A DNA stretch of 42,908 bases, taken from positions 1 to 42,908 of the forward strand of contig CASBQF010000378.1 of NCBI GenBank assembly GCA_949127775.1, given 5' to 3'. Position numbers and translations under genes: made by a program. Positions within the stretch are counted from its first letter, which is position 1, and each line of letters opens with the position of its first letter. This document shows, piece by piece, positions 16,231-24,679 of the stretch. The notes beneath the pieces are model-generated. The model was given only the letters and a program-made list of their open reading frames with translations. It did not search any database and was not told the DNA's origin. The DNA comes from Oscillatoriales cyanobacterium PMM_0080. GTDB lineage: Bacteria > Cyanobacteriota > Cyanobacteriia > Cyanobacteriales > Microcoleaceae.

Positions 16231-17211
16231 ATGACTTGGACAAGGCGACACATTCTCACTCTGGCTGATTTTACCTCCGACGAATACGATACGGTGCTGC
16301 AAACTGCGGCCAGTTTTCGGGAGGTGCTCGGCCGCCGCACCAAGAAAGTGCCGGCTTTGCAGGGTCAAGTGGTCGCGAATTTGTTTTTTGAACCTTCTAC
16401 CCGGACTCGCAACAGTTTTGAGTTGGCGGCGAAGCGGCTGTCGGCGGATACGCTAAATTTTACCCCCGGCAGTTCTTCTCTGACAAAGGGGGAGACTATT
16501 CTGGATACGGCCAAGACTTATCTGGCGATGGGAACAGATTTGATGGTAATTCGCCACGGACAGGCTGGCGTTCCCAGTACAATTGCTTCAGAAATGGATC
16601 GTTTGGGTTCGAGAGTCAGCGTTCTCAATGCTGGAGATGGTCAGCACGAACACCCGTCACAAGGTTTGCTAGATTTATTTACTATCTGTTCTCTATTAGA
16701 TGCCGAAAGTCCCAGACTAAAACTTTTAGCGGGCAAAAAAATTGCATTGGTGGGGGATATCTTGCATTCGCGGGTGGCGAGGTCTAATATTTGGAGTCTC
16801 ACGGCTTCGGGGGCAGAGGTTCATTTGGCCGGGCCGCCGACTTTGTTGCCGCTGTTGTTTGCTGAATGCGGCGACGGTAGGGAAGGCAAGTTATTTTTGC
16901 ACTGGCAGCTTGAACCTGCTTTGGCCGATGCCGATTTTGTGATGACTTTACGGCTGCAAAAGGAACGGATGAGCGAGCATTTACTGCCGAGCTTACGAGA
17001 GTATCACTCTTTGTATGGGGTGACGCGCGATCGGCTCAAACACTGCAAGCCAAATGTGAAGGTGTTGCACCCTGGCCCAGTTAACCGGGGCGTCGAAATT
17101 AGTTCGGACTTGATGGACGACCCCCAGTTTAGCCTGATTTCTCAGCAAGTTACGAGCGGCGTGGCGGTACGGATGGCGTTGCTGTACTTGATCGGCGGCG
17201 GTAGAGTTTAG
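16231..17211 (+). CDS. pyrB: Aspartate carbamoyltransferase catalytic subunit
   Basis: PyrB joins carbamoyl phosphate to aspartate, the first committed step of pyrimidine synthesis, in the cytosol. The protein (326 residues) has the carbamoyl-phosphate motif [13 protein letters not shown] (residues 52-64), the [10 protein letters not shown] segment near 139-148 and the C-terminal [11 protein letters not shown] aspartate-binding loop. These, with SLTKGE around 88-93, separate it from ornithine carbamoyltransferase. No pyrI regulatory subunit or other pyr gene is adjacent, as is usual in cyanobacteria, where pyrimidine genes are scattered. The start codon gives the expected N-terminus [11 protein letters not shown]. 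Confidence 0.97.
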   Translation: MTWTRRHILTLADFTSDEYDTVLQTAASFREVLGRRTKKVPALQGQVVANLFFEPSTRTRNSFELAAKRLSADTLNFTPGSSSLTKGETILDTAKTYLAMGTDLMVIRHGQAGVPSTIASEMDRLGSRVSVLNAGDGQHEHPSQGLLDLFTICSLLDAESPRLKLLAGKKIALVGDILHSRVARSNIWSLTASGAEVHLAGPPTLLPLLFAECGDGREGKLFLHWQLEPALADADFVMTLRLQKERMSEHLLPSLREYHSLYGVTRDRLKHCKPNVKVLHPGPVNRGVEISSDLMDDPQFSLISQQVTSGVAVRMALLYLIGGGRV

Positions 17212-17362
17212 GTTGTTAGTTGTTAGTGATTTATTTCTGATCTTCGATTATTTTCCGGCTCGATCGTCGTTCCTTTAAAATAATCCTTAAAATAATCGTT
17301 ACCCGTCTGACCGAGTAACGATTACAACTTTTTCTAGAAATCTAAATTGTTCTAGTTAAGAA

Positions 17363-17740
17363 TTAGCCGAGCCACGCAGTAGAAACCCAGCCACCACCTG
17401 CAAGTTCTGCCCAGCCGTTTCTGTAGCGACCGGTCAATTTCACATTGTCTCCATTGTATAACTTGCCGATGACCGAAGAACACTTACTAGCCCGGTGGCG
17501 GATATTCAGCCGGCCACCATTAGTGGTAACTTCGCCGTAGCTGTGATGGCTATGGCTGCCGCCGCAGCGCTTGTAGTGGCAACTTGCCTGTGCTTCGCCA
17601 CTGATACTCAGAACAGACAGGGCTACTGCCATACCTGCAACGCCTATCACGGCAGATTTAGGAATTTTCAATTCCAGTTGGAGCTCGGACTCTGGAGATT
17701 CATAAGCAACAAAAGAGTGGCTCAATGCTAGTGCTTCCAT
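17363..17740 (-). CDS. Secreted SH3b-domain protein
   Basis: The 125-residue product has an unusual 25-30 residue polar leader, then a signal-peptide-like hydrophobic segment (SAVIGVAGMAVALSVLSISG) ending in EAQA, a likely cleavage site around residue 53. A His/Gly/Ser-rich piece (CGGSHSHHSYG) follows, then a bacterial SH3 domain: GGRLNIRHRASKCSSVIGKL, NGDNVKLTGRY and WAELAGGGWVSTAWLG. SH3b domains usually bind peptidoglycan or cell-wall ligands. The His-rich stretch could bind metal, which is inference. It is a single gene convergent with pyrB. Confidence 0.75.
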   Translation of the reverse strand: MEALALSHSFVAYESPESELQLELKIPKSAVIGVAGMAVALSVLSISGEAQASCHYKRCGGSHSHHSYGEVTTNGGRLNIRHRASKCSSVIGKLYNGDNVKLTGRYRNGWAELAGGGWVSTAWLG

Positions 17741-18371
17741 AGTTTCCTCGTGATTATTATTAAGGTTTTTTGGTGCAAACTCAGGTCAAAACCTCGATCG
17801 ACAGTCAAAACCATTAATTTGTATATCAGAAAATGCACAAGAGCGGGTACGGTCTTGCTTTTACTGAGTATCCAATAATTAGCCTGAAATCTGCACAGGT
17901 ACATCATGTCATTTAAGTAGCTTTCTGGAGCAAAAAAATAAATAAAGTTTACATATGCTTCTAAAAACTTGGGCGATCCGGATCGGTACTCCGCGCAAAA
18001 TTAAATTTAACTGTGTCTTTAAAAAGGGAATGAAGTAATCGCTTGGGGTTGGAGATTGCTTGCTGCGAGTTGGGAATGAGACTACTTAATTTTGGTCTGC
18101 TTACTTATTGATCTGCTACAGCCCGATCGACATTTATGCGATCGAACAAGTCTCCTGCTCATCTTTAAACTCTTAATTTTGTTCGGGCGAGTTATATTGG
18201 TTTGGATAGCATTGGTGCAGAAGTTCGGGATGATGACCCAGAACCCTCACCTGTGCTACGAGATTTTGCTAGAGATTAGCCTTGCTGTGGCCCAGACGAG
18301 GATGCAGATCAATCGATCGCGCCTTGATTTGTGTCAAGATCGATCAACTCCTCCAGCACCACCTCAAAGCA
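17741..18371. other. Intergenic region, SH3b / moaE
   Basis: Both neighbours point away from this 630-bp stretch, so it should hold two promoters. The centre (17900-18030) is AT-rich. An open frame at 18092-18421 overlaps the moaE start in another frame and is not gene-like. I see no repeat family, RNA motif or riboswitch. Confidence 0.45.
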
Positions 18372-18863
18372 ATGAGCTCTCTTTCTGCACTTTCGATCGG
18401 CACAATTCCTCAACGCCATGAATCAGACAGCCTCGCCATCACCTTAGCCCCTTTGTCTGTAGAGGAAATCTACACTTTGGCGGACGACCCCGCTAACGGA
18501 GCCGTAGTAATGATGAGCGGTACAGTCCGCAACCAAACAGACGGTCAAGCTGTGGTTTCCCTAGAATATCAAGCCTACGAACCGATGGCCGTGCGAGTAT
18601 TCCAGCAAATTGCGACTGAAATCCGCCGCCAGTGGGCAGATGTCAATCGGGTTGTCATTCACCACCGCGTCGGACATTTACACGTGGGAGAAATCAGCGT
18701 ACTGGTGGCTGTGGGCTGTCCGCACCGCGGGGAGGCGTTTGCAGCTTGCCAGTACGCCATAGATACGCTCAAACACAATGTACCGATTTGGAAAAAGGAA
18801 CATTGGGCCGATGGTTCTAGTAGTTGGGTTAGTATTGGAGCGTGCGAGGTTGTTGGTGATTAG
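18372..18863 (+). CDS. moaE: Molybdopterin synthase catalytic subunit MoaE
   Basis: MoaE, with the sulphur carrier MoaD, converts precursor Z (cPMP) to molybdopterin in the cytosol. The 163-residue product has the family pattern: GAVVMMSGTVRNQTDGQAV, LEYQAYEPMA, HHRVGHLHVGEISVLVAVG, HRGEAFAACQYAIDTLK and VPIWKKE, which includes the conserved active-site lysines. I chose the ATG at 18372; the frame is open to 18282 but the added residues are not MoaE-like. No moaD, moaA or moeA lies in the window, so it works with partners elsewhere. The next gene, sigG-like, begins about 110 bp later and is unrelated. Confidence 0.95.
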   Translation: MSSLSALSIGTIPQRHESDSLAITLAPLSVEEIYTLADDPANGAVVMMSGTVRNQTDGQAVVSLEYQAYEPMAVRVFQQIATEIRRQWADVNRVVIHHRVGHLHVGEISVLVAVGCPHRGEAFAACQYAIDTLKHNVPIWKKEHWADGSSSWVSIGACEVVGD

Positions 18864-18974
18864 TCTGAAAAGACTGTCTGATGATTGGAGTCGATCGCAA
18901 TTTCCGAGTGTAGGAACCAATCGCGATCGACCAGCGTCAAAAAAAGTGGAATGTTCGATGAGCTAATTCCACAC

Positions 18975-19634
18975 ATGAGCGACTTTATTTCTGTGTCCTG
19001 GTCTGCGGTTGTGGCGACCGTTCAAAGAGTGCAATTGCCAGCCGAAAAACTCTCTAACTATGACTTGGTGTTGCGGTGTCAGGAAGGAAATCGACCTGAG
19101 ACCACTGTTTTTTCAGAATTGTTAAAGCGGTATCAATCCCATGTAGACAGGGTTCTCTATCACTTAGCCCCTGACTGGCAAGACCGAGCAGACTTGGCTC
19201 AGGAAGTCTGGATTCGAGTCTATCGCAATGTTAACCGCTTGCAAGAGCCTGTTAAATTTCGGGGCTGGCTGAGCCGCATCGCAACTAATCTGTTTTACGA
19301 TGAGTTGCGAAAGCGCAAGCGGGTGCGAACTCCGCTATCGCTAGATGTACCCCGTGCTCTGGAAGATGGGGAGATTGATTGGGAACTTCCGGCTGACAGT
19401 CCGGGGCCTGATGAAGATTTGACGACTAGAGAATTTTACGATGAGTTGCGATCGGCGATCGCCGATTTGCCGGAAGTATTCCGCACGACAATTGTTTTGA
19501 GAGAAATTGAAGGTTTAGCCTATGAGGAAATAGCGGAAATGACTGGAGTTTCTCTGGGAACTGTCAAGTCGAGAATTGCTAGAGCTCGCCAAAGGTTGCA
19601 GTTGCAATTGCAAAAATATATCGACGGTAATTAG
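18975..19634 (+). CDS. sigG: ECF sigma factor, SigG-like
   Basis: The product (220 residues from this ATG) is a group 4 (ECF) sigma-70 factor that directs RNA polymerase to stress promoters. Region 2 reads YQSHVDRVLYHLAPDWQDRA then DLAQEVWIRVYRN and FRGWLSRIATNLFYDELRKRKR. Region 4 reads LPEVFRTTIVLREIEGLAYE and EIAEMTGVSLGTVKSRIARA, with a clear helix-turn-helix. The close fit to my memory of cyanobacterial SigG, and the anti-sigma gene directly downstream, support the symbol. Two in-frame alternatives exist: ATG at 18951 and TTG at 18885. I prefer 18975 since the start MSDFISVSW matches the family opening. Confidence 0.85.
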   Translation: MSDFISVSWSAVVATVQRVQLPAEKLSNYDLVLRCQEGNRPETTVFSELLKRYQSHVDRVLYHLAPDWQDRADLAQEVWIRVYRNVNRLQEPVKFRGWLSRIATNLFYDELRKRKRVRTPLSLDVPRALEDGEIDWELPADSPGPDEDLTTREFYDELRSAIADLPEVFRTTIVLREIEGLAYEEIAEMTGVSLGTVKSRIARARQRLQLQLQKYIDGN

Positions 19635-19777
19635 CAAGAGTGATTTCAGACGAGGCTCAAGAAGATTTGGTGATGTTTGCTGTGACATCAAAACTTCTAA
19701 TTTACAATATAAATAAGCAGTAAATCATCTTAATAGAGATCGCGTCTTTTCTTCTAATTGAACAAGTGGTATGAAAT

Positions 19778-20383
19778 ATGAATTCTAACTTTGAATCAGC
19801 TAAAGATCAGAATCAGCAAGGTATCGGGGATTCGCTCGCTGAGAATCAAGCTAACAACAACTATCCCCAAGGCAATGTAACTACTATGATGCGCGATCGC
19901 TTTGAATTGCTGAGTGCCTACATCGACGGCGAAGTGACGGCGGCAGAACGCCGAGAAGTTGAGGAATTACTGACAAATGATGCAACTACGAAGCGTTTGT
20001 ACTCGCGACTGATGATGATGCAGCGGAGTTTTCAGTCAATACCAGTGCCGACTTCCGAACAATCTGCACAGGAGTTGGCTGCGAAGGTTTTGCAGCGGGT
20101 GGAACGCAAGTCGAAACGCAATTTGATTTGGGGTGGAGGCGCTATCGCAGCTTTGTTGATTGCGACAGTGGCTGGTGTCGCTGGCGGCCGCCAATCGTTT
20201 GCTCCGCAGTTTGCTCGATCGCCCGTTCCTGCTGAATCTGACGGTTTGATTGTGGCTTTGAATGAGCCTTTAGTCGAGATTGTTAATCCCAACGATTTGA
20301 TGCTTGGGGTGAATGCACCGATCATGGATATTCCCAAAGCTGCTGTAGCAAGCCCTCACAAATCATTGCCAAAAGCGCAGTAG
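19778..20383 (+). CDS. Membrane anti-sigma factor, partner of SigG
   Basis: This 201-residue protein has an anti-sigma-type N-terminal helical domain (RFELLSAYIDGEVTAAERRE, residues 41-60, then VEELLTNDATTKRLYSRL). One transmembrane segment follows (LIWGGGAIAALLIATVAGVAGG, about 138-157), and a ~45-residue C-terminal tail would lie in the periplasm. It lacks the HxxxCxxC zinc motif of ZAS anti-sigma factors. It starts 143 bp after the sigma factor on the same strand, so it is the likely negative regulator, releasing SigG on a signal at the membrane. The first 38 residues are Asn/Gln-rich and of unknown role; an internal ATG run at residue 37-38 could be an alternative start. Confidence 0.78.
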   Translation: MNSNFESAKDQNQQGIGDSLAENQANNNYPQGNVTTMMRDRFELLSAYIDGEVTAAERREVEELLTNDATTKRLYSRLMMMQRSFQSIPVPTSEQSAQELAAKVLQRVERKSKRNLIWGGGAIAALLIATVAGVAGGRQSFAPQFARSPVPAESDGLIVALNEPLVEIVNPNDLMLGVNAPIMDIPKAAVASPHKSLPKAQ

Positions 20384-20413
20384 GATTTCTGTTTTGAGCA
20401 ATAACGAAGTTGT

Positions 20414-20442
20414 TAAGCTCCCTAAAAAAGGGGGCTTTTTCA
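20414..20442 (+). terminator. Rho-independent terminator after the sigG operon
   Basis: AAGCTCCC, loop TAAAAAA and GGGGGCTT form a stem with one G-T type mismatch, followed by TTT. It lies about 30 bp after the anti-sigma stop codon and would end the sigma/anti-sigma transcript. Confidence 0.75.
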
Positions 20443-20546
20443 ATTTTCACTAATTTTTGAAAGTGGATGTATTCTTTGATAATTTCCCGGTTTATAACCA
20501 GAAGATTTTCATCCTCACAAGGCTAAGATATCCCCATAGAACAGGT

Positions 20547-20807
20547 TTAACTGTATTTTTCTTTCAATGTAGCTATAGCTGTTTCCCCATCAATTCCTTC
20601 GCCACGTTCAAGCTGAGCTAGTCCTGCTGCTACTTTTGGACGAGTTTCATCAACCCATTCTTGATAACGATCGCTCTGTGGGTGTTCGCTTCTATCTGCC
20701 AGTAGTTCCAGCGCCGCCGCAATTACCTCATCCACCGAAGAATATTTACCGCTTTTGACTTGCGCTTCAATGAATTGATTATGATCGGGTTTTAGAGTAA
20801 TGTTCAT
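20547..20807 (-). CDS. ParD-like (RHH) antitoxin without a visible toxin
   Basis: The 86-residue product opens with a ribbon-helix-helix module (MNITLKPDHNQFIEAQVKSG, then KYSSVDEVIAAALELLADR), as in ParD/CopG antitoxins, and has a C-terminal tail (about 45-86) that would wrap the toxin. ParD proteins repress their own promoter and neutralise ParE. The usual parE gene would follow on the minus strand below 20547, but that space holds only the sigG terminator and about 100 bp. So the toxin is missing here. A short read-through of ParE-like sequence is not seen either. Confidence 0.78.
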   Translation of the reverse strand: MNITLKPDHNQFIEAQVKSGKYSSVDEVIAAALELLADRSEHPQSDRYQEWVDETRPKVAAGLAQLERGEGIDGETAIATLKEKYS

Positions 20808-20998
20808 GATCTTTACTTCTAATAACTTTTAGCCATTATATCATTTTCACTGCCTCTCAAGTGTTAAGGCGAAGGAGAGGGCGATCGCACTTTTGACCTG
20901 TTTTTTCGATATTGGCGATCTGCAACAACAATGTTTCTTCAATTTCCTGCTGTAGGGCAATGACAATTTACCAACATAATCGGCATTAACCATTGTTA

Positions 20999-21400
20999 TT
21001 AGGTGAAAAAGCGATTTTCCCACCTGCCATCGGGCAGCCAGATGCCTCCGAGAGCACGAACGCGATCGGGTAACATAAAGTAAGCCCAAGCCGTGGCTAA
21101 AGGTCTGAGGTGTCGATCGAAGATTTCAATTTCCTGCCGCTGATACTCGTTTTCCGTCGGTTCCCGCAGCGGATTGTAGTCTTCAAGTCGGTCTAAATCG
21201 TCCAAAATAGCGGAATTTGGGAAACAGAGGAGAAAACCTGAGACAGTCCCTTCTGCGGCCACCATCGCAGGATAGCCGATCGGCAGTGCAAAAAGTTCAC
21301 CCCGGGCGATCGCGGGACAAGCATCCACAACCTTTCCTTCGCAATAGCGGACGTAGTTGCACTCCCCCGGTTTGAGAGTGCCGTAGACAAAGACTTTCAT
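20999..21400 (-). CDS. Gamma-glutamylcyclotransferase-like protein
   Basis: The 133-residue protein starts MKVFVYGTLKPGECN, the YGTLKxG motif of the GGCT/AIG2 fold (residues 6-12), followed by GELFALPIGYPAMV and FLLCFPNSAILDDLDRLEDY, where the conserved acidic residue sits. Family members make 5-oxoproline from gamma-glutamyl compounds, but many homologues have no known substrate. No membrane or signal sequence is seen. It is a lone gene; the short DNA below it (20850-20998) is discussed in the findings. Confidence 0.85.
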   Translation of the reverse strand: MKVFVYGTLKPGECNYVRYCEGKVVDACPAIARGELFALPIGYPAMVAAEGTVSGFLLCFPNSAILDDLDRLEDYNPLREPTENEYQRQEIEIFDRHLRPLATAWAYFMLPDRVRALGGIWLPDGRWENRFFT

Positions 21401-21521
21401 CGGGTTCCGACCTAACCGCTAGTTTTTGCTAACATAGATGGCTAAGCTAATAGTTTAAGTCTCGCGGGCGATCGCGACTGCAATCTTCATAAATTTCGTT
21501 GTTTACCCTTGCTTATAATTC

Positions 21522-22121
21522 ATGATTCTAGTCGTTAGTTTTATTCCTTTTGGACTGGGGCCCTTGTACCTGAGTTCTTTTTTGCCCGACTTACCCCTGG
21601 ACAGCTTATTTTCGACTCAAGGGATTATGGTGATGCTGCTGGCCGCCTATGCGGGCGCGATGTGGATGTTTCTCACCAGTGCTCCGAAGGTACACACAGT
21701 GATGGTATCGGATCTCGGGCAAGCCAGAGAGTTCTATGAAGGTATGCTAAGCCTGCCTGTAGCAGAAGTGCCACTGCACTACTACTACAATTACGAGCAA
21801 ACCTTGGGGACAACTGGTATCGATCCCCTGTATTTGTCTCCGAATGTCGGGAGAGGAACGAGCACTCAAACGATGGGGAGTCCCGAGGGTTTGTGGTATC
21901 AGTTGATGAAAAATACCCAACTGCACATCATTAGCGGGGCTGGTGAAGGCGAAAAAAATCGCCAGCGTCATGTTTGTTTCGATCGCGATTGCTTGGATCA
22001 GCTATTGATGAGGGTACAAACTCGCGGCATTAGTTATAAAATTCGCCGGGAAAAGCCGCTGAATTTTTTGGTCAAGGATTATGATGGCCGCGTGATTGAA
22101 ATGGCCGAGGTTAGTAATTAG
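21522..22121 (+). CDS. Membrane-anchored VOC/glyoxalase-fold protein
   Basis: Residues 1-53 hold two hydrophobic segments (ILVVSFIPFGLGPLYLSSFL and GIMVMLLAAYAGAMWMFL). The rest is a vicinal-oxygen-chelate domain: PKVHTVMVSDLGQAREFYEG at the first beta-alpha-beta unit, and near the end RHVCFDRDCLDQLLMRVQTR and FLVKDYDGRVIEMAEV, which closes the second unit with its usual acidic residue. It may be an isomerase, dioxygenase or binding protein; the family does not say which. The start at 21522 includes the membrane part. Its stop lies a few bases before a palindromic repeat that separates it from the convergent desaturase/SDR gene. Confidence 0.8.
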   Translation: MILVVSFIPFGLGPLYLSSFLPDLPLDSLFSTQGIMVMLLAAYAGAMWMFLTSAPKVHTVMVSDLGQAREFYEGMLSLPVAEVPLHYYYNYEQTLGTTGIDPLYLSPNVGRGTSTQTMGSPEGLWYQLMKNTQLHIISGAGEGEKNRQRHVCFDRDCLDQLLMRVQTRGISYKIRREKPLNFLVKDYDGRVIEMAEVSN

Positions 22122-22125
22122 TTAG

Positions 22126-22265
22126 ATCAATTCCGGTAACACTCCTGATGATAGAAATGGAGGACACGGCAGTGCCGTGTCCCTACCCCAATTAATTGTA
22201 GGGACACGGCACTGCCGTGTCCTGATTGCGGGTAATATTAATTCCGGTGGTACCGGATTTGAGAT
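22126..22265. mobile_element. MITE-like palindromic element, full copy
   Basis: It begins ATCAATTCCGGTAACACTC and ends TACCGGATTTGAGAT, imperfect inverse ends of the family. The centre has a perfect stem: GGACACGGCAGTGCCGTGTC then CCTAC, pairing with GTAGGGACACGGCACTGCCG and TGTCC. The element sits exactly in the 140 bp between two convergent stop codons, so it could serve as a shared bidirectional terminator. The last base overlaps the stop codon of the minus-strand gene. Confidence 0.75.
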
Positions 22266-23542
22266 TAATTAATCTTAGCTTCAACACTGGATTTTTTCGA
22301 TGTCGCCGCTGCTTTAATGTCTGAAATTGCTTTCCGGCTAAAGATTTGAAAATAGAGAGAAACAAAGAATTCTTTAACTGGGAAAACAATAAAAGTCAAA
22401 GGATTAATTGTCACGATGATATTGCGAGCATCTGATGAAGCTTGTTTGACAATTTGCTGCGCTACCCAATCTGGCGACATAATGCCGATCGGGTTTAAGT
22501 TGCTTTTAAACGGCCCTAAAATCAGTTTACGCACGATGCACGGTGCATCCAGTCGGCGTAGGGTGACTAAATCTCCCAAGGCGCGTTTGCTTAGTTCGTA
22601 CAGGGGACTGACAGCGGGAATCACTTCTGCTTCTGAAGTGTTGATCCAGACTTCTTTGCAAGCAATGTTTTGGTTAGTGCGGACTGTTAAGAAAAACAGT
22701 TCCATCAGCCGCCACGCCGAAAAAGTGTTAATTTCGTATGAGTTGGCGATCGCCTCTCCAGTTCTCGATCCTTGTACATTAATCCCGTGATTGATCACCA
22801 GAATATCAATTTTTTCTAACAATTTGGCTAAATCCGCCTCTTCGCCAACTTGCCAAATTACGGTTTTTACAGGCAAAATCTCGCCGTCTACATTCAAAGT
22901 AATTTCCTCATTTCCAGAGGAGAGGGCGATCACTTTTGCACCAGCTTTGTGCAGATGTTTCAGAAGCAAACGCCCCAAAGTTCCCGATGCGCCGGTGACG
23001 GCTACAGTTTTGCCTTTGAGAGAAAGTGCTGTGCCCATAAGTTTATCTATTAAAGTGAAAGTACCGCAATAGTAAGCATTTTGATTGTCGAAATGATGCT
23101 TCCAGTGGTAAGGTTTATTCACGAACCAGTTGCCAGGGGGAGTCAAGAAGTCTCCCGGTTGGTGGGTGATGTCGGTTAACTCGTCTGCGCCTTTGATGCC
23201 GATCGCCCGGGCGATCGCACTCAACAAAAAGCCTAAAGTATAAATACAACCCGCTGCTGCGCCCCAGTGATATGTCGGCAACGCAAAATAAGCTAAAACC
23301 CACAGCAACAAGCCTAAAACCAACATTGCCGCAGCTTCGGGCACATCGTGACGCCAGTGTGCTTGCTTATAAATTTCCTCACTTACAGCCGTCAAGTTCG
23401 GGCGGAAAACGCGGTGATGCCAATTGTGTAGCTTTTGCAGCGGTGCCCAATAATGAGACGCGACGTGATAAAAGTCTCGTATGATTTCTGCCCAGCAGAC
23501 AGAAGCTATTGCTACAGCGCCGACTATCCAGTAATTTACCAT
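22265..23542 (-). CDS. Fatty acid/sterol desaturase-like and SDR fusion
   Basis: This 425-residue protein joins two domains. The N-terminal ~175 residues have membrane segments and His clusters of the fatty acid hydroxylase/sterol desaturase type: DFYHVASH, HNWHH and KPYHWKHHFDN, which would hold a di-iron centre. Residues about 178-420 are a short-chain dehydrogenase: TGASGTLGR (NAD(P) loop), LVINHG and the catalytic YELSK (Y-x3-K). Bifunctional proteins of this layout occur in cyanobacteria, so the fusion is not a sequencing artefact. A lipid-modifying role at membranes is likely; the substrate is unknown. It converges with the VOC gene, and its stop codon touches the palindromic element. 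Confidence 0.88.
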   Translation of the reverse strand: MVNYWIVGAVAIASVCWAEIIRDFYHVASHYWAPLQKLHNWHHRVFRPNLTAVSEEIYKQAHWRHDVPEAAAMLVLGLLLWVLAYFALPTYHWGAAAGCIYTLGFLLSAIARAIGIKGADELTDITHQPGDFLTPPGNWFVNKPYHWKHHFDNQNAYYCGTFTLIDKLMGTALSLKGKTVAVTGASGTLGRLLLKHLHKAGAKVIALSSGNEEITLNVDGEILPVKTVIWQVGEEADLAKLLEKIDILVINHGINVQGSRTGEAIANSYEINTFSAWRLMELFFLTVRTNQNIACKEVWINTSEAEVIPAVSPLYELSKRALGDLVTLRRLDAPCIVRKLILGPFKSNLNPIGIMSPDWVAQQIVKQASSDARNIIVTINPLTFIVFPVKEFFVSLYFQIFSRKAISDIKAAATSKKSSVEAKIN

Positions 23543-23734
23543 GCTCGCACCAGTTTCAAATTTGAGATATTAGATATTGTCTGCTTTGAAAGATAACTCA
23601 AAATGGCTTTTATTGCTAGTCTGGCAATTGACTCAGCCGTTTTATAATCTGCAAAACGCCAATGAAATACAGAACAAGTTAATTTTGTTGAGATGTCGGT
23701 TGATTAGGATTTACGATCAGAAATTTTCTGTAAA

Positions 23735-24676
23735 TCATTCTATTTTGGGGCCGATATACCCAATGATTATCTTTCCCGGCCCTAATTCCGTGCAGAAATG
23801 GAGTCGCCAAGCTCCCGGTGTCATGCGGATGTGCAAACTGAAAATACGCTTTTTGCCGTCAAGACACTGAATATTTAGTTGCTCTCTAAACTGCTTAAGC
23901 CTTGACTCACTCTCTGGAGATGCCTTACTAGGAAGATTATCTAAATTTAGTGCTCCGTCTGTCCAGATTTTAGATAATTCATCAAGCTCAAATAACTTTC
24001 TGACAACTTGTCGTAACATTTTGGGATCGATAAGGCTTTGTATTTGTTCGCTAGTGCGATCGCAAAATTCCAGGCAGGAGAATAACTCAACTCGACGGTT
24101 CCAAAGCTCTAAACCATTAGCCACCGCTGTTTTCTGACGTTTCTGAATCCAATCAGCGTGTTCGAGAACATGGTTTTTATGACTAGCATGAGAAACCTCT
24201 ACACTTTCTTGTATCAGTTCTCCCTGTTCATCAATTTGGAGCAATTCTAACTTAATGCGATTGCTATTCCATAGCGAGTCTGAAGTCAGACTAATTGCCA
24301 ATATTTCAAGGTAGTAAGCAAACTTAAAGCCTTCTGCTTGGCTACCCTCTAAACTCAACTCACAATCGGGATTTTCAACTTTTATTTTAATTTCTAGATT
24401 GGGAATATCAACGGACAAAGGAGATTTAGTTGCCAGAGTCCTCAGAAAAGTCCGCTCTTCTCTATTAACTTCATTATCATTACGCCAACGAGAAAGAGGA
24501 TAGTTTTCTGCAAGTACCATAGCATGAAAATCTGCTTGAGTGCGAATTCCCTTTAATCCACACCGTTTAGCTTCACGCATCGTACTAATCAAGTCTGACA
24601 TCCATTGTCGTGCTATAGAAATATCAGAAGCAAGATTTTGCGCGGATAGTTCATTAAACACCATCTCCAAATCCAT
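23735..24676 (-). CDS. Third protein of the DUF262/ATPase module, unknown family
   Basis: I do not recognise the family. The 313-residue product is largely helical at the N-terminus (ELSAQNLASDISIARQWMSD, DLISTMREAKRCGLKGI), has a beta-rich middle (EIKIKVENPDCELSLEGS, IKLELLQIDEQGELIQESV) and ends in a compact beta stretch at about 275-311: RIFSLHIRMTPGAWRLHF, then GKIIIGYIGPKI. That tail looks like the beta-sheet core of small RelE-type endoribonucleases; this is inference. No membrane or signal segment is seen. It starts 3 bp after the ATPase stop codon, and its ribosome site (AAGGAGAG) lies in the end of the ATPase gene, so the two are translated together. Its function should be linked to the ATPase and DUF262 protein. 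Confidence 0.85.
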   Translation of the reverse strand: MDLEMVFNELSAQNLASDISIARQWMSDLISTMREAKRCGLKGIRTQADFHAMVLAENYPLSRWRNDNEVNREERTFLRTLATKSPLSVDIPNLEIKIKVENPDCELSLEGSQAEGFKFAYYLEILAISLTSDSLWNSNRIKLELLQIDEQGELIQESVEVSHASHKNHVLEHADWIQKRQKTAVANGLELWNRRVELFSCLEFCDRTSEQIQSLIDPKMLRQVVRKLFELDELSKIWTDGALNLDNLPSKASPESESRLKQFREQLNIQCLDGKKRIFSLHIRMTPGAWRLHFCTELGPGKIIIGYIGPKIE

Positions 24677-24679
24677 CGC

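Noticed and set aside
18092-18421. 109-codon plus-strand open frame before moaE
   Set aside because: It overlaps the moaE start in a different frame, has no ribosome site and its residues resemble no protein domain.
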